Origin: Nitrospira sp.
Lineage (GTDB): Bacteria > Nitrospirota > Nitrospiria > Nitrospirales > Nitrospiraceae
Reading direction: 5' to 3'
Length of the DNA stretch: 64,000 nt
Assembly (NCBI GenBank): GCA_024998595.1
Contig: JACOEK010000003.1
Coordinates: 372,001-436,000 of the forward strand
Shown here: positions 36,058-44,867 of the stretch, piece after piece
Numbering within the stretch: position 1 is the stretch's first letter
Layout: every line of letters begins with the position of its first letter
The notes under the pieces: model-generated
What the model was told of the DNA's origin: nothing
Database searches by the model: none
What the model saw: only the letters and a program-made list of their open reading frames with translations
Made by a program: the position numbers and the translations under genes

Positions 36058-36705
36058 ATGAAACTTTATCTCGATACGGCAAACCTCAAGGAGATCCAAG
36101 AGGGAGCGAACCTTGGTCTGATCGATGGGGTGACGACCAACCCTTCCCTCGTTGCACGGGAGGGGCGCAGTTTTAAGGAGATGCTGCTGGAGATCTGCAA
36201 TCTGATCGATGGGCCTATCAGCGCGGAGGTCGTAGAAACGGAGCTAGACGCGATGATCAAAGAAGGTCGTGAACTGGCAAAAGTTCACGACAACATCGTG
36301 GTAAAGATTCCGCTCATCATGGAAGGCCTTCGTGCGACAAGAGTATTAGCAGCGGAAGGGATCCGAGTGAACGTCACCTTGTGCTTTTCACCTGCGCAAG
36401 CGTTGCTCGCAGCGAAGGCCGGGGCATGGTGCGTCTCCCCGTTCATCGGTCGCCTGGACGATGTGAGTTCAGATGGGATGGAATTAATCCGACAGATTTT
36501 GACCATCTATCGGAATTATGACTTCCCCACGCAGGTGCTGGTGGCAAGTGTGCGAACGCCGCAACAGGTCGCGGAAGCCGCATTGGCGGGGGGCCATATT
36601 TGTACGATGCCTTATTCTATTTTTCAGCAACTAGTGAAACACCCCCTCACAGACATTGGGTTAAAAAAGTTTCTCACTGACTGGGAAAAAATGGGGCAGC
36701 TATGA
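36058..36705 (+). CDS. tal: Transaldolase, small FSA/TalC type
   Basis: 215 residues, the length of the short transaldolase / fructose-6-phosphate aldolase class. It begins [13 protein letters not shown] with the first-strand Asp, then GVTTNPSLV, then [10 protein letters not shown] with the Schiff-base Lys, [20 protein letters not shown] and SPFIGRLDD. The protein transfers dihydroxyacetone units in the pentose phosphate pathway or cleaves fructose-6-phosphate. Transaldolase activity is more likely from the overall match. A GTG one codon before the ATG is possible. AAAGG precedes the start. In this cluster it could serve NADPH supply through the pentose pathway. Confidence 0.93.
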   Translation: MKLYLDTANLKEIQEGANLGLIDGVTTNPSLVAREGRSFKEMLLEICNLIDGPISAEVVETELDAMIKEGRELAKVHDNIVVKIPLIMEGLRATRVLAAEGIRVNVTLCFSPAQALLAAKAGAWCVSPFIGRLDDVSSDGMELIRQILTIYRNYDFPTQVLVASVRTPQQVAEAALAGGHICTMPYSIFQQLVKHPLTDIGLKKFLTDWEKMGQL

Positions 36706-36787
36706 TTTATCAGACAACCGCTGACGCCGGCGAGCACGATCGGAGAGACTCTTATTATGAAAGGACGTGCGCGGGATAGACATGTCG

Positions 36788-36961
36788 TTAGTGCGGCGTT
36801 TTGCAGCCGGCATGCTTGCAGGGACAGATTGCCGAACCTGTCCGCCCACTCGCCACCGACTCACATTCAGCGCTGCAATAGGTCTCGTCGGTCACCCGGC
36901 ACGCACACCCATAATGCGCACAGGTCTGGCCACCGGGTTTGGCTGCTGTTGTTGTGGTCAT
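36788..36961 (-). CDS. Metallothionein-like small Cys-rich protein (copy 3)
   Basis: 57 residues on the minus strand: MTTTTAAKPGGQTCAHYGCA, CRVTDETYCSAEC, then ICPCKHAGCKTPH. The CAHxxCxC ... YCSxEC ... CPCxHxxC layout is shared with copies 1 and 2. GAGGAAG lies 7-8 bp before the ATG. It lies between transaldolase and the NUDIX gene and is transcribed against both. Its likely role is binding of soft metal ions. The plus strand shows an open frame over the same bases, but it lacks motifs and is rejected. Confidence 0.82.
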   Translation of the reverse strand: MTTTTAAKPGGQTCAHYGCACRVTDETYCSAECESVASGRTGSAICPCKHAGCKTPH

Positions 36962-37108
36962 AGAAGGTCTTCCTCAAAATAGGCCTGCCACTCTTACTTC
37001 TACAGCGTTTCTTCTCTTGATCCAGCTGGCAAATATCCTAGGTCGTGCAGATACAGGGACAACAGAAGATGTTCTTCACTTGCCTACCGTTATCGGCTAT
37101 GGTGAAAC

Positions 37109-37534
37109 ATGGCTGTGCGGAATGTGTCGCTCTTCATTCTCTATTCCTCCACGGGGCAAATCCTCCTTCAGCATCGAACCCACGACGCCTGGCGATTACC
37201 CAATCACTGGGCATTTTTTGGAGGCGGGATAGAACCGGGAGAAACTCCCACGGAAGCGCTGATGCGCGAGGTGATAGAAGAATTGTCCTATCACGTACAA
37301 GACCCGCACTTTCTCATGTCGCAAGTCGTGATAGACGGCGAGAACGAGAACACGAAGTATGTGTACGTTGAACGATATGAAGGCCAACCGCTTCAGTTAG
37401 GCGAAGGCCAGGCGATGGGTTGGTTCTTTCCGGACGAAACGCATGAGCTGAAAATGATCGACCACGACCGTGCCATCGTCGAACGAGTGCGGCAGTATTT
37501 GATTGAACGATACGTGCGGCCGCGAGACGACTAG
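37109..37534 (+). CDS. NUDIX hydrolase
   Basis: 141 residues. The NUDIX box is complete: Gly39 in GGGIEPGETPTEAL followed by REVIEEL, that is G-x5-E-x7-R-E-(U)-x-E-E, which binds the metal needed to cleave a nucleoside diphosphate linked to another moiety. The substrate class is unknown. The N-terminal strand VSLFILYSSTGQILLQHR and the loop before the box are normal. It could be housekeeping (8-oxo-dGTP-like clean-up), consistent with the oxidative-stress genes nearby. Confidence 0.9.
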   Translation: MAVRNVSLFILYSSTGQILLQHRTHDAWRLPNHWAFFGGGIEPGETPTEALMREVIEELSYHVQDPHFLMSQVVIDGENENTKYVYVERYEGQPLQLGEGQAMGWFFPDETHELKMIDHDRAIVERVRQYLIERYVRPRDD

Positions 37535-37788
37535 CTCAAGGCTGATCCGCAGAGAGCTGCGCCCCGCCTCCGTGAACAAGAATCCTTCTGCATTTCACGT
37601 GTCTATGGACCAGTGAACCTCCTACCCGTTTCAGGCCTCAAGCTTTTCGATCTCCAGACTACGGACTCGATCAAACCCGCACCAAACACCCCGAGTGCCG
37701 TATAATGCACCCTCTCGACAGACGATCGTCTGACTCTTACCCAGTGAGGACGATCAGACCCAGCCCGACCTTCATCCAGGAGACCACC

Positions 37789-38628
37789 ATGTCGCCACGC
37801 AGACGCGCCGCTTCCCCATCCAGACGAACCCGAGCAACGGACACTACCCTCGAGTATCCCGGATACGCCCTCAAGGCCGGGGTGAAAGCCCCTGTAACGA
37901 TTCGGGCCGTCCAACAGCGGCTGAACCAGGTCGGTTGTGGACCGATCGCCGTCAGCGGCATCTACGATCGTGCGACGCAGGGAGCCGTGCGACTTCTGCA
38001 GGCACGCTCGGTCGATGGGCAAGGTCAGTCTCTCAAAATCGACGGTGTGGTTGGGCCACTCACCTGGGCTGCGCTCTTCGGGTCGCATAGGGTGCCTTCG
38101 ATCGCTGACACTCCCATCTCTGCCTTGGTGAAAGCCACCCTCAGTGTCGCATCGTCACAAGTCGGTGTGATGGAAGATCCGCCCGGTTCCAACCGCGGGC
38201 TCAAAGTGGATGAGTATCTGAAAGCGGTAGGAATCAACCCTTCGGCCGGGAGCTACGCCTGGTGCGCCGCATTCGTCTATTGGTCGTTCGGCCAAGCAGC
38301 GACTCGCCTGGGAACCGATAATCCCACTATTCGCACGGCGGGCGTGCTGGATCACTGGAGGAAAGCCGGACAAGCCGGCATCACCCGTTTGCATGCAGGG
38401 GAGATCCTGGACGACCTCTCGCTCCTGAAGCCAGGACTGGTCTTTGTCATCAACACGGGCGGGGGCCACGGTCACATGGGTCTCGTGGAAGACTTTCGCG
38501 ACGATCGCCTGATCACCATCGAAGGAAACACGAATCTCCCCGGCGATCGCGAAGGCGTCGGAGTGTTCCGTCGAACCGGCCGCAGCATAACCGAAATCAA
38601 CCAGGGCTTCCTGAGCTACGACTCGTAG
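37789..38628 (+). CDS. Peptidoglycan-binding plus CHAP-domain protein
   Basis: 279 residues. Residues about 35-95 are a PG_binding_1 domain (VTIRAVQQRLNQVGCGPIAV, then RATQGAVRLLQARS and VDGVVGPLTWAALFG). The second half is a CHAP-type amidase/peptidase: YAWCAAFVYWSFG carries the nucleophile Cys, GGGHGHMGLVEDF the His, and TIEGNTN the third position. There is no signal peptide, and the N-terminus is Arg/Ser-rich. It should cleave peptidoglycan cross-links or stems. Without a signal it could be phage-type (endolysin) or exported another way. The ATG at 37789 follows AGGAG. Confidence 0.88.
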   Translation: MSPRRRAASPSRRTRATDTTLEYPGYALKAGVKAPVTIRAVQQRLNQVGCGPIAVSGIYDRATQGAVRLLQARSVDGQGQSLKIDGVVGPLTWAALFGSHRVPSIADTPISALVKATLSVASSQVGVMEDPPGSNRGLKVDEYLKAVGINPSAGSYAWCAAFVYWSFGQAATRLGTDNPTIRTAGVLDHWRKAGQAGITRLHAGEILDDLSLLKPGLVFVINTGGGHGHMGLVEDFRDDRLITIEGNTNLPGDREGVGVFRRTGRSITEINQGFLSYDS

Positions 38629-38848
38629 GCTCCGGCAGGATAAGGATCATGAAGCGGCCGTGAGCGGGGGCAAAGTCCGGTTATCCAGGTCCCATCGGCC
38701 CTACCATTCTCCATACGAAATTTGTACTATGCCCAGGTTGGGCAAGATGTTCGTGCGTTGCTGCAGTGAACCCGAACCCATCTCGAAAGATCGGTAGGCG
38801 CAGAATTTCGTATGACAGGCCTTCCACGACCAGCGCTTTCTCTCACTC

Positions 38849-40249
38849 ATGCAGGAAGTCGAATCGAACTCCTCGTTCACGTTGATTGATGTGCCAGGCG
38901 GCCTGCCCTGGCTTGGCCATCTACGCGCGTTCAAGCATCGCCCGCTCGGCACAATGGCGGAATGGTGGCGCCAGCATGGCGATGCGCTGCGCTTTCGACT
39001 AGGCCCGAAGACGATCCATCTCTTCAGTCATCCCGCTTTGGCCGAAGAAGTGCTGCTGTTGCAATCCGAGCGTTTTGGAAAAGTGTATGAGCAGCGGCGT
39101 CCCACCGGCCTCGCGCTGGTTCTGGGCAACGGGTTGGTGACCAGTTCCGGCGAGGTGTGGAAGCGGCATCGTCGCATCATCCAGCCCGTGTTCCATCGTT
39201 CGCGCATGGCGGCAATGGCCGATCGAATGGCCCAGGTGGGGGAGCAACGGCTCGCTGGTTGGGCGACACACGGCGGACGACCGGTAGACATCGCCGCTGA
39301 GATGATGCAACTGACGCTGGAAGTGATCTCGCAAACAATGTTTCACACCAGCGTCGCGGAGCATATCGATCAGATCAGTCAGTCGCTCCGCGTGAGCCTG
39401 AAATATGCGTTCGACTCATTCCATAATCCGGTGCATCTACCGGCCTGGGTGCCGACCGCTCGTAACCGAGAGTTCGGCCGGGCTCTGAAATTCATGGATA
39501 GGCTGATCTACGGATTAGTCGCGGCCCGACGGCAAAGCGGGGCGCAGCATGACGACCTCCTCAACCTGCTGCTCCAAGCTCGGGATGAGGAGACCGGCAT
39601 GGGCCTGAGCGATCAGGAACTCCGGGATGAAGCCCTAACGATCTTTGCGGCCGGACATGAAACCACCGCCAATGCACTCGCGTGGACATGGTATTTGCTC
39701 GCCACCCACCCCGAGGTGAAGGCACGTTTTCACGCGGAAGTGGACCGGACCCTCCAGGGTCGAATCCCCACTGCCGACGATCTGCAGCACCTCCCCTACA
39801 CTCGTGCCATCTTTGATGAGTCGCTCCGCCTGTATCCGCCGGTACCAGCCATCCAGCGGAAAACACTGGCGCAGACGACTCTGGGCGGAATGACCCTGCC
39901 GGCCAATGCGATCGTCCTCGTTGGCCTGTACAACCTGCACCGGCACCCGGCATTTTGGCCGGACCCTGAACTCTTCCTGCCGGAGCGTTGGCTGGATGGT
40001 GAACGTCCACCTTCCCGCTGCGCCTACCTTCCGTTCGGCGCAGGACCGCGCGCCTGCGTCGGGACGCACTTCGCGACGGTGGAAGGGCCGCTGCTTCTGG
40101 CGCTGATCGGCCGACGCTACGATCCGCAACTGGCGCAGGACAGCGTCGAGCCTGAAATCATGGTGACCTTGCGGCCGAAGAACGGCATCCGAATGACGCT
40201 TCAACCACGGCACCACGACGTCGAGTCCACTAGGGGAACGGTTTCCTAG
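38849..40249 (+). CDS. Cytochrome P450
   Basis: 466 residues with all P450 landmarks: the I-helix oxygen-binding segment AAGHETTANAL, the K-helix ExxR (DESLRLYPP), the PERF-like motif LPERW, and the haem-ligand loop LPFGAGPRACVGTHFA with the thiolate Cys. The fold and spacing resemble CYP110/CYP102-like bacterial soluble P450s that act on fatty acids or terpenoids. The class and substrate cannot be fixed by eye. No dedicated ferredoxin or reductase gene is adjacent, so electrons must come from a general system. The N-terminus lacks a membrane anchor. No strong ribosome binding site precedes the ATG. Confidence 0.95.
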   Translation: MQEVESNSSFTLIDVPGGLPWLGHLRAFKHRPLGTMAEWWRQHGDALRFRLGPKTIHLFSHPALAEEVLLLQSERFGKVYEQRRPTGLALVLGNGLVTSSGEVWKRHRRIIQPVFHRSRMAAMADRMAQVGEQRLAGWATHGGRPVDIAAEMMQLTLEVISQTMFHTSVAEHIDQISQSLRVSLKYAFDSFHNPVHLPAWVPTARNREFGRALKFMDRLIYGLVAARRQSGAQHDDLLNLLLQARDEETGMGLSDQELRDEALTIFAAGHETTANALAWTWYLLATHPEVKARFHAEVDRTLQGRIPTADDLQHLPYTRAIFDESLRLYPPVPAIQRKTLAQTTLGGMTLPANAIVLVGLYNLHRHPAFWPDPELFLPERWLDGERPPSRCAYLPFGAGPRACVGTHFATVEGPLLLALIGRRYDPQLAQDSVEPEIMVTLRPKNGIRMTLQPRHHDVESTRGTVS

Positions 40250-40372
40250 TAAATTCTTCCCGTCGCTTCAAAGCCGCACAGGTTCAGGGTCGAAGACACG
40301 TTGGTTGTATTTGCTGAGAGGGTAGGATATTTCGGCACACAATGGATGTGCCGGTTCGTACGAAATGCGATG

Positions 40373-40450
<78 letters not shown>

Positions 40451-41171
40451 ACATGAGAATTACGATCGCGTTCAGAACTGAGCCGGAAACCCCGCAAGGA
40501 CCTTTCAGCTACCCGGGCCGAACTCCAGATGGCCGAAAACCTCGTCCCTTGACGTTCCGAAGCCTGCGGCCTGAATGGATACAACTCTAGGCTACAAGCA
40601 GATTTTTCGGGACTTCTTTATACAGGAACAGGCGGTAGAGTGTCCAGGTGACCTCCTCCTTGCCCCTCGTCCCGCGCAGTTCTCTCCGCCCGAACAGGTG
40701 TCAGGATATTCCCACACGCCCCTGGCTACCATCGTCGGGCCGGAGGTGAACCCGATCGCGCCTATCCCTCCGGACAGAGCACTTTTGACCACTCCGCACA
40801 GGCCTTCCAGGTATGCTGGGGCACAATGGCGATAGTCTCTTCATGGCAGATGACGCATGAAAAGAAAGCCGTACCATGATCCTCAGTCGCGCGATCGCCT
40901 CAGAGACAACTCCATAGGGATCTGGCCTTCTGCTGTCAGTCTGCCCTGTCGAAGCTGAGGTCTGGCAACCCGTTGGAAGTCCTAGAGCCTTAGGCATCTC
41001 GGCTCCCATTTCCCTGAAATCACTCGAATGTGAGCAATATTGATCAGCCGGCAACCTCAATGAATGCCAGTATGAAAGAGTTCCGCTGCCGCTCGCATAG
41101 CTCAGATCGGCATCATGTTCCAGACCCGGCAACCTCATACGCAACGCACCCGCTCAGAAGGAGTTTCTTCC
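40451..41171. other. No supported gene
   Basis: About 720 bp after tRNA-Pro. Frames on both strands stay open but conflict and lack ribosome binding sites. On the minus strand a short stretch near 40780-40890 reads AFFSCVICHEETIAIVPQH and ends shortly at a stop. It resembles part of a CxxCH haem or zinc motif, but it has no start and is probably a relic. Nothing else was recognised. Confidence 0.4.
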
Positions 41172-41684
41172 ATGAATCATCTCGTACACACAATCCTATT
41201 CGCAGTGACCTTAAGTCTCGGAATGGCGCCACTCACCTCTATCGCAGCCGAATCTGCAGCGCCGGGGCCACAGAGTGTCACCGGTGACCTGCTGAAGATC
41301 GAGGGAGAGTTCTATACCGTGCATGACACAGCCGGCCATGAAACACGATTGCACGTCGACAAGACGACGAAGTTGGACGGCACATTCAAGACGGGTGACA
41401 GGGTCGAAGCCCAGGTGACAGATAAAGGACATGCATTTTCCCTGAAACACATGAATGTGGCGAGCGCCGGTGCGGCATCAGGTCCTCAAATGATCACCGG
41501 CGACCTGCTGAAGATCGAGGGAGAGTTCTATACCGTACATGACACAGCCGGCCATGAAACACGGTTGCACGTCGACAAGACAACGAAGTTGGACGGCACG
41601 TTCAAGACCGGTGACAGGGTCGAAGCTCAGGTGACGGACAAAAATCATACACTTTCGATTCGACACGCAAACCCGGCGAAGTAG
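41172..41684 (+). CDS. Exported protein with two nearly identical domains
   Basis: 170 residues. A signal peptide (MNHLVHTILFAVTLSLGMAP, cleavage likely after SIAA) precedes two units of about 58 residues. Both read VTGDLLKIEGEFYTVHDTAG or ITGDLLKIEGEFYTVHDTAG, and both end FKTGDRVEAQVTDK. The units differ at only a few residues, and their DNA copies (149 bp, period 216 bp) are also almost identical, so the duplication is recent or gene-converted. The unit is related to the domains of the proteins at 10860 and 12589. AGAAGGAG lies upstream of the ATG. The role is unknown. Confidence 0.75.
   Translation: MNHLVHTILFAVTLSLGMAPLTSIAAESAAPGPQSVTGDLLKIEGEFYTVHDTAGHETRLHVDKTTKLDGTFKTGDRVEAQVTDKGHAFSLKHMNVASAGAASGPQMITGDLLKIEGEFYTVHDTAGHETRLHVDKTTKLDGTFKTGDRVEAQVTDKNHTLSIRHANPAK
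41278..41642. repeat. 149-bp tandem duplication with 216-bp period
   Basis: Bases 41278-41426 and 41494-41642 are nearly identical direct copies separated by 67 bp, and both lie inside the coding sequence of the exported protein at 41172-41684. Most differences are in third codon positions, which keeps the protein sequence the same. Confidence 0.85.
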
Positions 41685-41876
41685 AGACTCCTGCACACAG
41701 ATGGGGCGAACCGATAAGGCCGACCCCATCTGTGCTTCGCAGGAGAATCGTTGCCCCGATGACGTTCAGCTGTCTCTCCCAGTCAACGCCGGTAAAGCAC
41801 CACCCCTGCTTCTGCCCGACAGCCGGTTGCCCCGATTACTTCACCGTTCTAGGAACTCTTCACTCAACTCTATTTT

Positions 41877-42530
41877 ATGGTCGCCAAACGAACAGCCGGA
41901 TTCAATCCCACGACGTTCCTTGCCAAGGTCGGCAACGGCAAAACCATCCTGAAATCGAAAAAGAAAGACGTGCTTTTTTCGCAAGGGGATGCCGCGGACG
42001 CCGTCTTTTATATTCAGGAAGGCAAGGTCAAGCTCACGGTGGTCTCCACCAAAGGCAAAGAAGCCGTCGTCGCCATTCTTGAACGAACCGCGTTTTTCGG
42101 TGAAGGCTGCCTCGCCGGCCAACCTGTCCGCATGGCAGCCGCCACGGCACTGGATCCCTCCACGATCGTGCGCATCGACAAAAGTGCGATGCTCCGGTTG
42201 CTTCAAGACGAGCCGACCTTCTCAAAGCTGTTCATGGCTTATCTCCTCTTTCGCAACATTCGCATCGAGGCGGATCTCGTAGATCAGCTCTTCAATTCCA
42301 GCGAGAAACGCCTGGCTCGGGTGCTCCTGTTGTTAGCTCACTTCGGAAAAGAAAGCCAACCGGAAACAGTCATCGCAAAGATCAGCCAGGAAACGCTGGC
42401 GGAAATGGTCGGCACCACACGATCTCGTATCAGTTTCTTTATGAATAGATTCAGGAAACTGGGCTTCATCGAATACAATGGCGGGTTGCACGTGCACAGC
42501 TCACTCCTCAACATCATCCTTCACGATTAG
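41877..42530 (+). CDS. Crp/Fnr-family transcription regulator
   Basis: 217 residues. An N-terminal cyclic-nucleotide-binding-like beta-roll (KKDVLFSQGDAADAVFYIQE, then GKVKLTVVSTKGKEAVVAIL and FFGEGCLAG) is joined by a long helix to a winged helix-turn-helix, with SQETLAEMVGTTRSRISFFM as recognition region and EYNGGLHVHSSLL as wing. No Fnr-type cysteine cluster is present, so it is not an Fe-S oxygen sensor. The ligand is unknown. The target genes may be adjacent, but no palindromic operator was located. The start at 41877 has only a weak upstream site. Confidence 0.92.
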   Translation: MVAKRTAGFNPTTFLAKVGNGKTILKSKKKDVLFSQGDAADAVFYIQEGKVKLTVVSTKGKEAVVAILERTAFFGEGCLAGQPVRMAAATALDPSTIVRIDKSAMLRLLQDEPTFSKLFMAYLLFRNIRIEADLVDQLFNSSEKRLARVLLLLAHFGKESQPETVIAKISQETLAEMVGTTRSRISFFMNRFRKLGFIEYNGGLHVHSSLLNIILHD

Positions 42531-43050
42531 GCTGCCGAGGCGAACGGTCGTCTGTAGGAATGAGGCCGACCGACAGAGACATCTCATCAGCCAAACGGAG
42601 CGCTTTTGACCAGACGCTCCCCTGCCATGCAGGCATGATGTGGCGTACGAGTTCTAAGTGTGCGACCGAGGGCCTGCTCGGATCGCCACGGCAACCGTCC
42701 GTCCGCCTTACCGATCGGCGCGTGCAGAGTATCACCACGAAGAGAACAAGGAAGGTGTGACCGTACGCTGCGACGCTGTGGAGGACTCGTTATTCTGGAA
42801 TGGTTGGGTAGTTTTAGAACGGAGGTCAGTAGCATGTGCCCGGCAGCCCCATGTACCAACTCCGGCTGACTGGAAGACGCCGTGGTACGTTTAAATCGTC
42901 GCCATCCTCCTGTGGAGAAACGGCAGATACCTCGGGGAGTGGCCCGTTAACTGGAAGTCCTGGGATCATGGGGCTTTGGGCTCACGTGTTCCACGACTTG
43001 AGCCACCCCTTGCCGACTGGGATCCACAACCAGCGCGCGACCGGGCTGCG
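42531..43050. other. Non-coding stretch with a tRNA-Pro-like fragment
   Basis: About 520 bp without a supported gene. At its right end (43013-43057) it contains a fragment similar to the 5' half of tRNA-Pro. An 11-codon frame at 42834 (MCPAAPCTNSG) has a GGAGG before it but stops at once. No other structure was recognised. Confidence 0.4.
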
Positions 43051-43057
43051 CTAGGCA
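43013..43057 (-). pseudogene. Degenerate tRNA-Pro fragment
   Basis: AACCAGCGCGCGACCGGGCT and the following GCGCTA align with AACCAGGCGCGCTACCGAGCTGCGCTA of the tRNA-Pro gene at 40374-40450, covering the D arm and part of the anticodon arm on the same strand. The stems no longer pair well and the T arm is missing. It may be a remnant of a duplication or integration event. Confidence 0.4.
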
Positions 43058-43665
43058 CGAACCGAATTCCAATCCCCCATCATCTGCTGGAGCAGCGTCT
43101 TCGCCTGCGCGAAAGCGCGGGCACGATGGCTGATTCGATTCTTCACATCCGGCGGCAATTGTCCTAAGGTCTGATTATATTCCGGCAGAACAAAGACCGG
43201 ATCATACCCAAACCCATTGGACCCAACAACCGATTCGGCAATGACTCCGTCTAACACACCTTTGGCCGACATGGTCTTGCCGCCGGGAAACGCGATGGCT
43301 GCAACGGTCACGAAACGGGCTCCCCGTTGGGCAGGAGGAACCCCCCGAAGCTCGTGCAATAATTTCCGGCAGTTGTCCTCATAACTGGCATTCTCCCCGG
43401 CATACCGCGCCGCAAAGGCTCCCGGTCGTCCTCCCAGGGCATCCACTTCCAACCCGGTGTCGTCAGCCACTGCCGGTAACCCCGTGTATCCGGCGATTTC
43501 CACAGCTTTCTTCAGGGCATTGGCTTCGCAGGTATCGCCGTCTTCCACCACCTCCGGTGCCTCAGGAAAATCATCGAGGGTCCGAATGGTGATGCCCGAC
43601 CCGCTCAGCAAAGCGACAAGTTCCTGCTTCTTATGCTGATTCCTGGTCGCCAGCACGATGTGCAT
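43051..43665 (-). CDS. rdgB: XTP/dITP diphosphatase (RdgB/HAM1)
   Basis: 204 residues, full length for the family. It begins MHIVLATRNQHKKQEL and contains the ADDTGLEVDALGGRPGAFAARYAG signature (in two parts) and GFGYDPVFVLPEYNQTLGQL, followed by ISHRARAFAQ. It removes non-canonical purine nucleotides (dITP, XTP) from the pool by hydrolysis to monophosphates, with Mg. It starts 3 bp after the stop of the RNase PH gene and is clearly co-transcribed with it, a very common bacterial pair. The longer upstream frame overlaps that gene and is rejected. Confidence 0.96.
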   Translation of the reverse strand: MHIVLATRNQHKKQELVALLSGSGITIRTLDDFPEAPEVVEDGDTCEANALKKAVEIAGYTGLPAVADDTGLEVDALGGRPGAFAARYAGENASYEDNCRKLLHELRGVPPAQRGARFVTVAAIAFPGGKTMSAKGVLDGVIAESVVGSNGFGYDPVFVLPEYNQTLGQLPPDVKNRISHRARAFAQAKTLLQQMMGDWNSVRA

Positions 43666-43667
43666 CG

Positions 43668-44411
43668 TTAACCCAACGAGCCGATGAGCGATTTTTGCAA
43701 ATCGACCAATTCGCGAATGGCGTTCCACCCGAGATCGAGAAACTCATCCATATCTTTTTTGTTGAAGGGAGTCCGTTCGGCCGTTCCCTGCACTTCGACA
43801 TATTGCCCGGTCCCGGTCATCACCAGATTCAAATCGACTTCGGCATGGGAATCTTCTTCGTAGGCCAAATCCACCATCACCTGACCTCCGACTTTCCCGA
43901 TGCTGATGGCCGCGAGGTAGTCGGTTAATGGATTGACCTTGAGCAGGTCTTTCTTTTTCAAAACGGTAATGGCATCGGCCAGGGCAATGAATGCTCCCGT
44001 GATGGAAGCAGTGCGGGTTCCGCCGTCGGCTTGGATCACGTCGCAATCGATCCAGATGGTCCGTTCACCTAAACGTCCGGTGTCGATGACGGCGCGGAGA
44101 GCCCGCCCAACCAGACGTTGAATCTCCAGCGTACGGCCACCCTGTTTGCCCTTGACCGACTCACGCGGGGAACGATCGTGCGTCGCGCGGGGCAACATGG
44201 CATATTCGGCTGTGACCCACCCGGTTCCCTTGCCTTTGAGGAAGGGCGGCACTTTTTCTTCGACCGACGCGGTACAGATCACCTTCGTGTCGCCCATTTC
44301 GATCAGGACGGAGCCTTCGGCATGTTTCGTAAAATTGCGCGTCACCTTGACGGGGCGGATTTGATCCCGTCGCCGCCCATCAATTCGTCCCAATGCTGCC
44401 CCGCTCGTCAT
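43668..44411 (-). CDS. rph: Ribonuclease PH
   Basis: 247 residues. The phosphorolytic exoribonuclease signatures are present: [74 protein letters not shown] and [12 protein letters not shown]. It trims tRNA 3' ends using phosphate as nucleophile. The arrangement rph-rdgB on one transcript is standard. The ATG at 44411 starts [20 protein letters not shown], which matches the conserved R-x-DGR-x-x-x-x-R entry. Confidence 0.96.
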   Translation of the reverse strand: MTSGAALGRIDGRRRDQIRPVKVTRNFTKHAEGSVLIEMGDTKVICTASVEEKVPPFLKGKGTGWVTAEYAMLPRATHDRSPRESVKGKQGGRTLEIQRLVGRALRAVIDTGRLGERTIWIDCDVIQADGGTRTASITGAFIALADAITVLKKKDLLKVNPLTDYLAAISIGKVGGQVMVDLAYEEDSHAEVDLNLVMTGTGQYVEVQGTAERTPFNKKDMDEFLDLGWNAIRELVDLQKSLIGSLG

Positions 44412-44867
44412 TCAGTCGTACTCCTTCCTGCACAGCCAATCCAAAGGAGCGGATTATAGGGAACGGCCCATCAAAGAGCAAATCCGTGCGATCGAACCAG
44501 GCCGGAGTTCTCAAACTGCGTTTCAACTGGCGTTCAGGGAGTGCCCCTGTATAATTCACCACATTGGCCGGCTCACTGCCGCACTCGACATATTCCCGAC
44601 ATCAGCCACCAGCCCTGCGTCAGACTTGACGGCCAAGCCCTTTCCGCCGACCCCAGTGCCAGTAGAATTCTGTCCGGATCTGGATCAGTCCTGCGCAATG
44701 TCTGGCAAATGATCGGACTCAGGGCGGAGGAATAATGGAGGTCGAATTGGCACAAAAGGTGCAGCCTTGGAAATGCTGCCGCGCCCTTCAGACTTAGATC
44801 CTAAAAACCGATACTGATTCTATACCTGATTCAGCATCACCTTGAACTTAACCCGCGAGCGAGCCGT
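44412..44867. other. Divergent intergenic region with a candidate sigma-54 promoter
   Basis: 456 bp between rph and the HD-GYP response regulator, transcribed apart. No gene was recognised. A good sigma-54-like promoter faces the response regulator gene (annotated separately). Confidence 0.4.
44747..44763 (+). promoter_or_regulatory. Candidate sigma-54 promoter of the HD-GYP gene
   Basis: TTGGCACAAAAGGTGCA has the -24 GG and -12 GC dinucleotides separated by exactly 10 bases, and the TGGCAC half is a perfect match. The -12 half reads GTGC where TTGC is ideal. It lies about 105 bp before the start codon at 44868. No activator site was identified. Confidence 0.35.

Noticed and set aside
36767-36982. 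Plus-strand Cys-rich frame (GFGCCCCGH)
   Set aside because: It is the complement of the third metallothionein-like gene, which has the better motif and ribosome binding site.
40701-41144. Minus-strand 147-codon frame after tRNA-Pro
   Set aside because: No ribosome binding site, unnatural composition, and overlap with another equally weak frame.
42834-42869. MCPAAPCTNSG with a GGAGG site, as a fourth metallothionein
   Set aside because: It stops after 11 codons and there are no further cysteines in frame beyond the stop.
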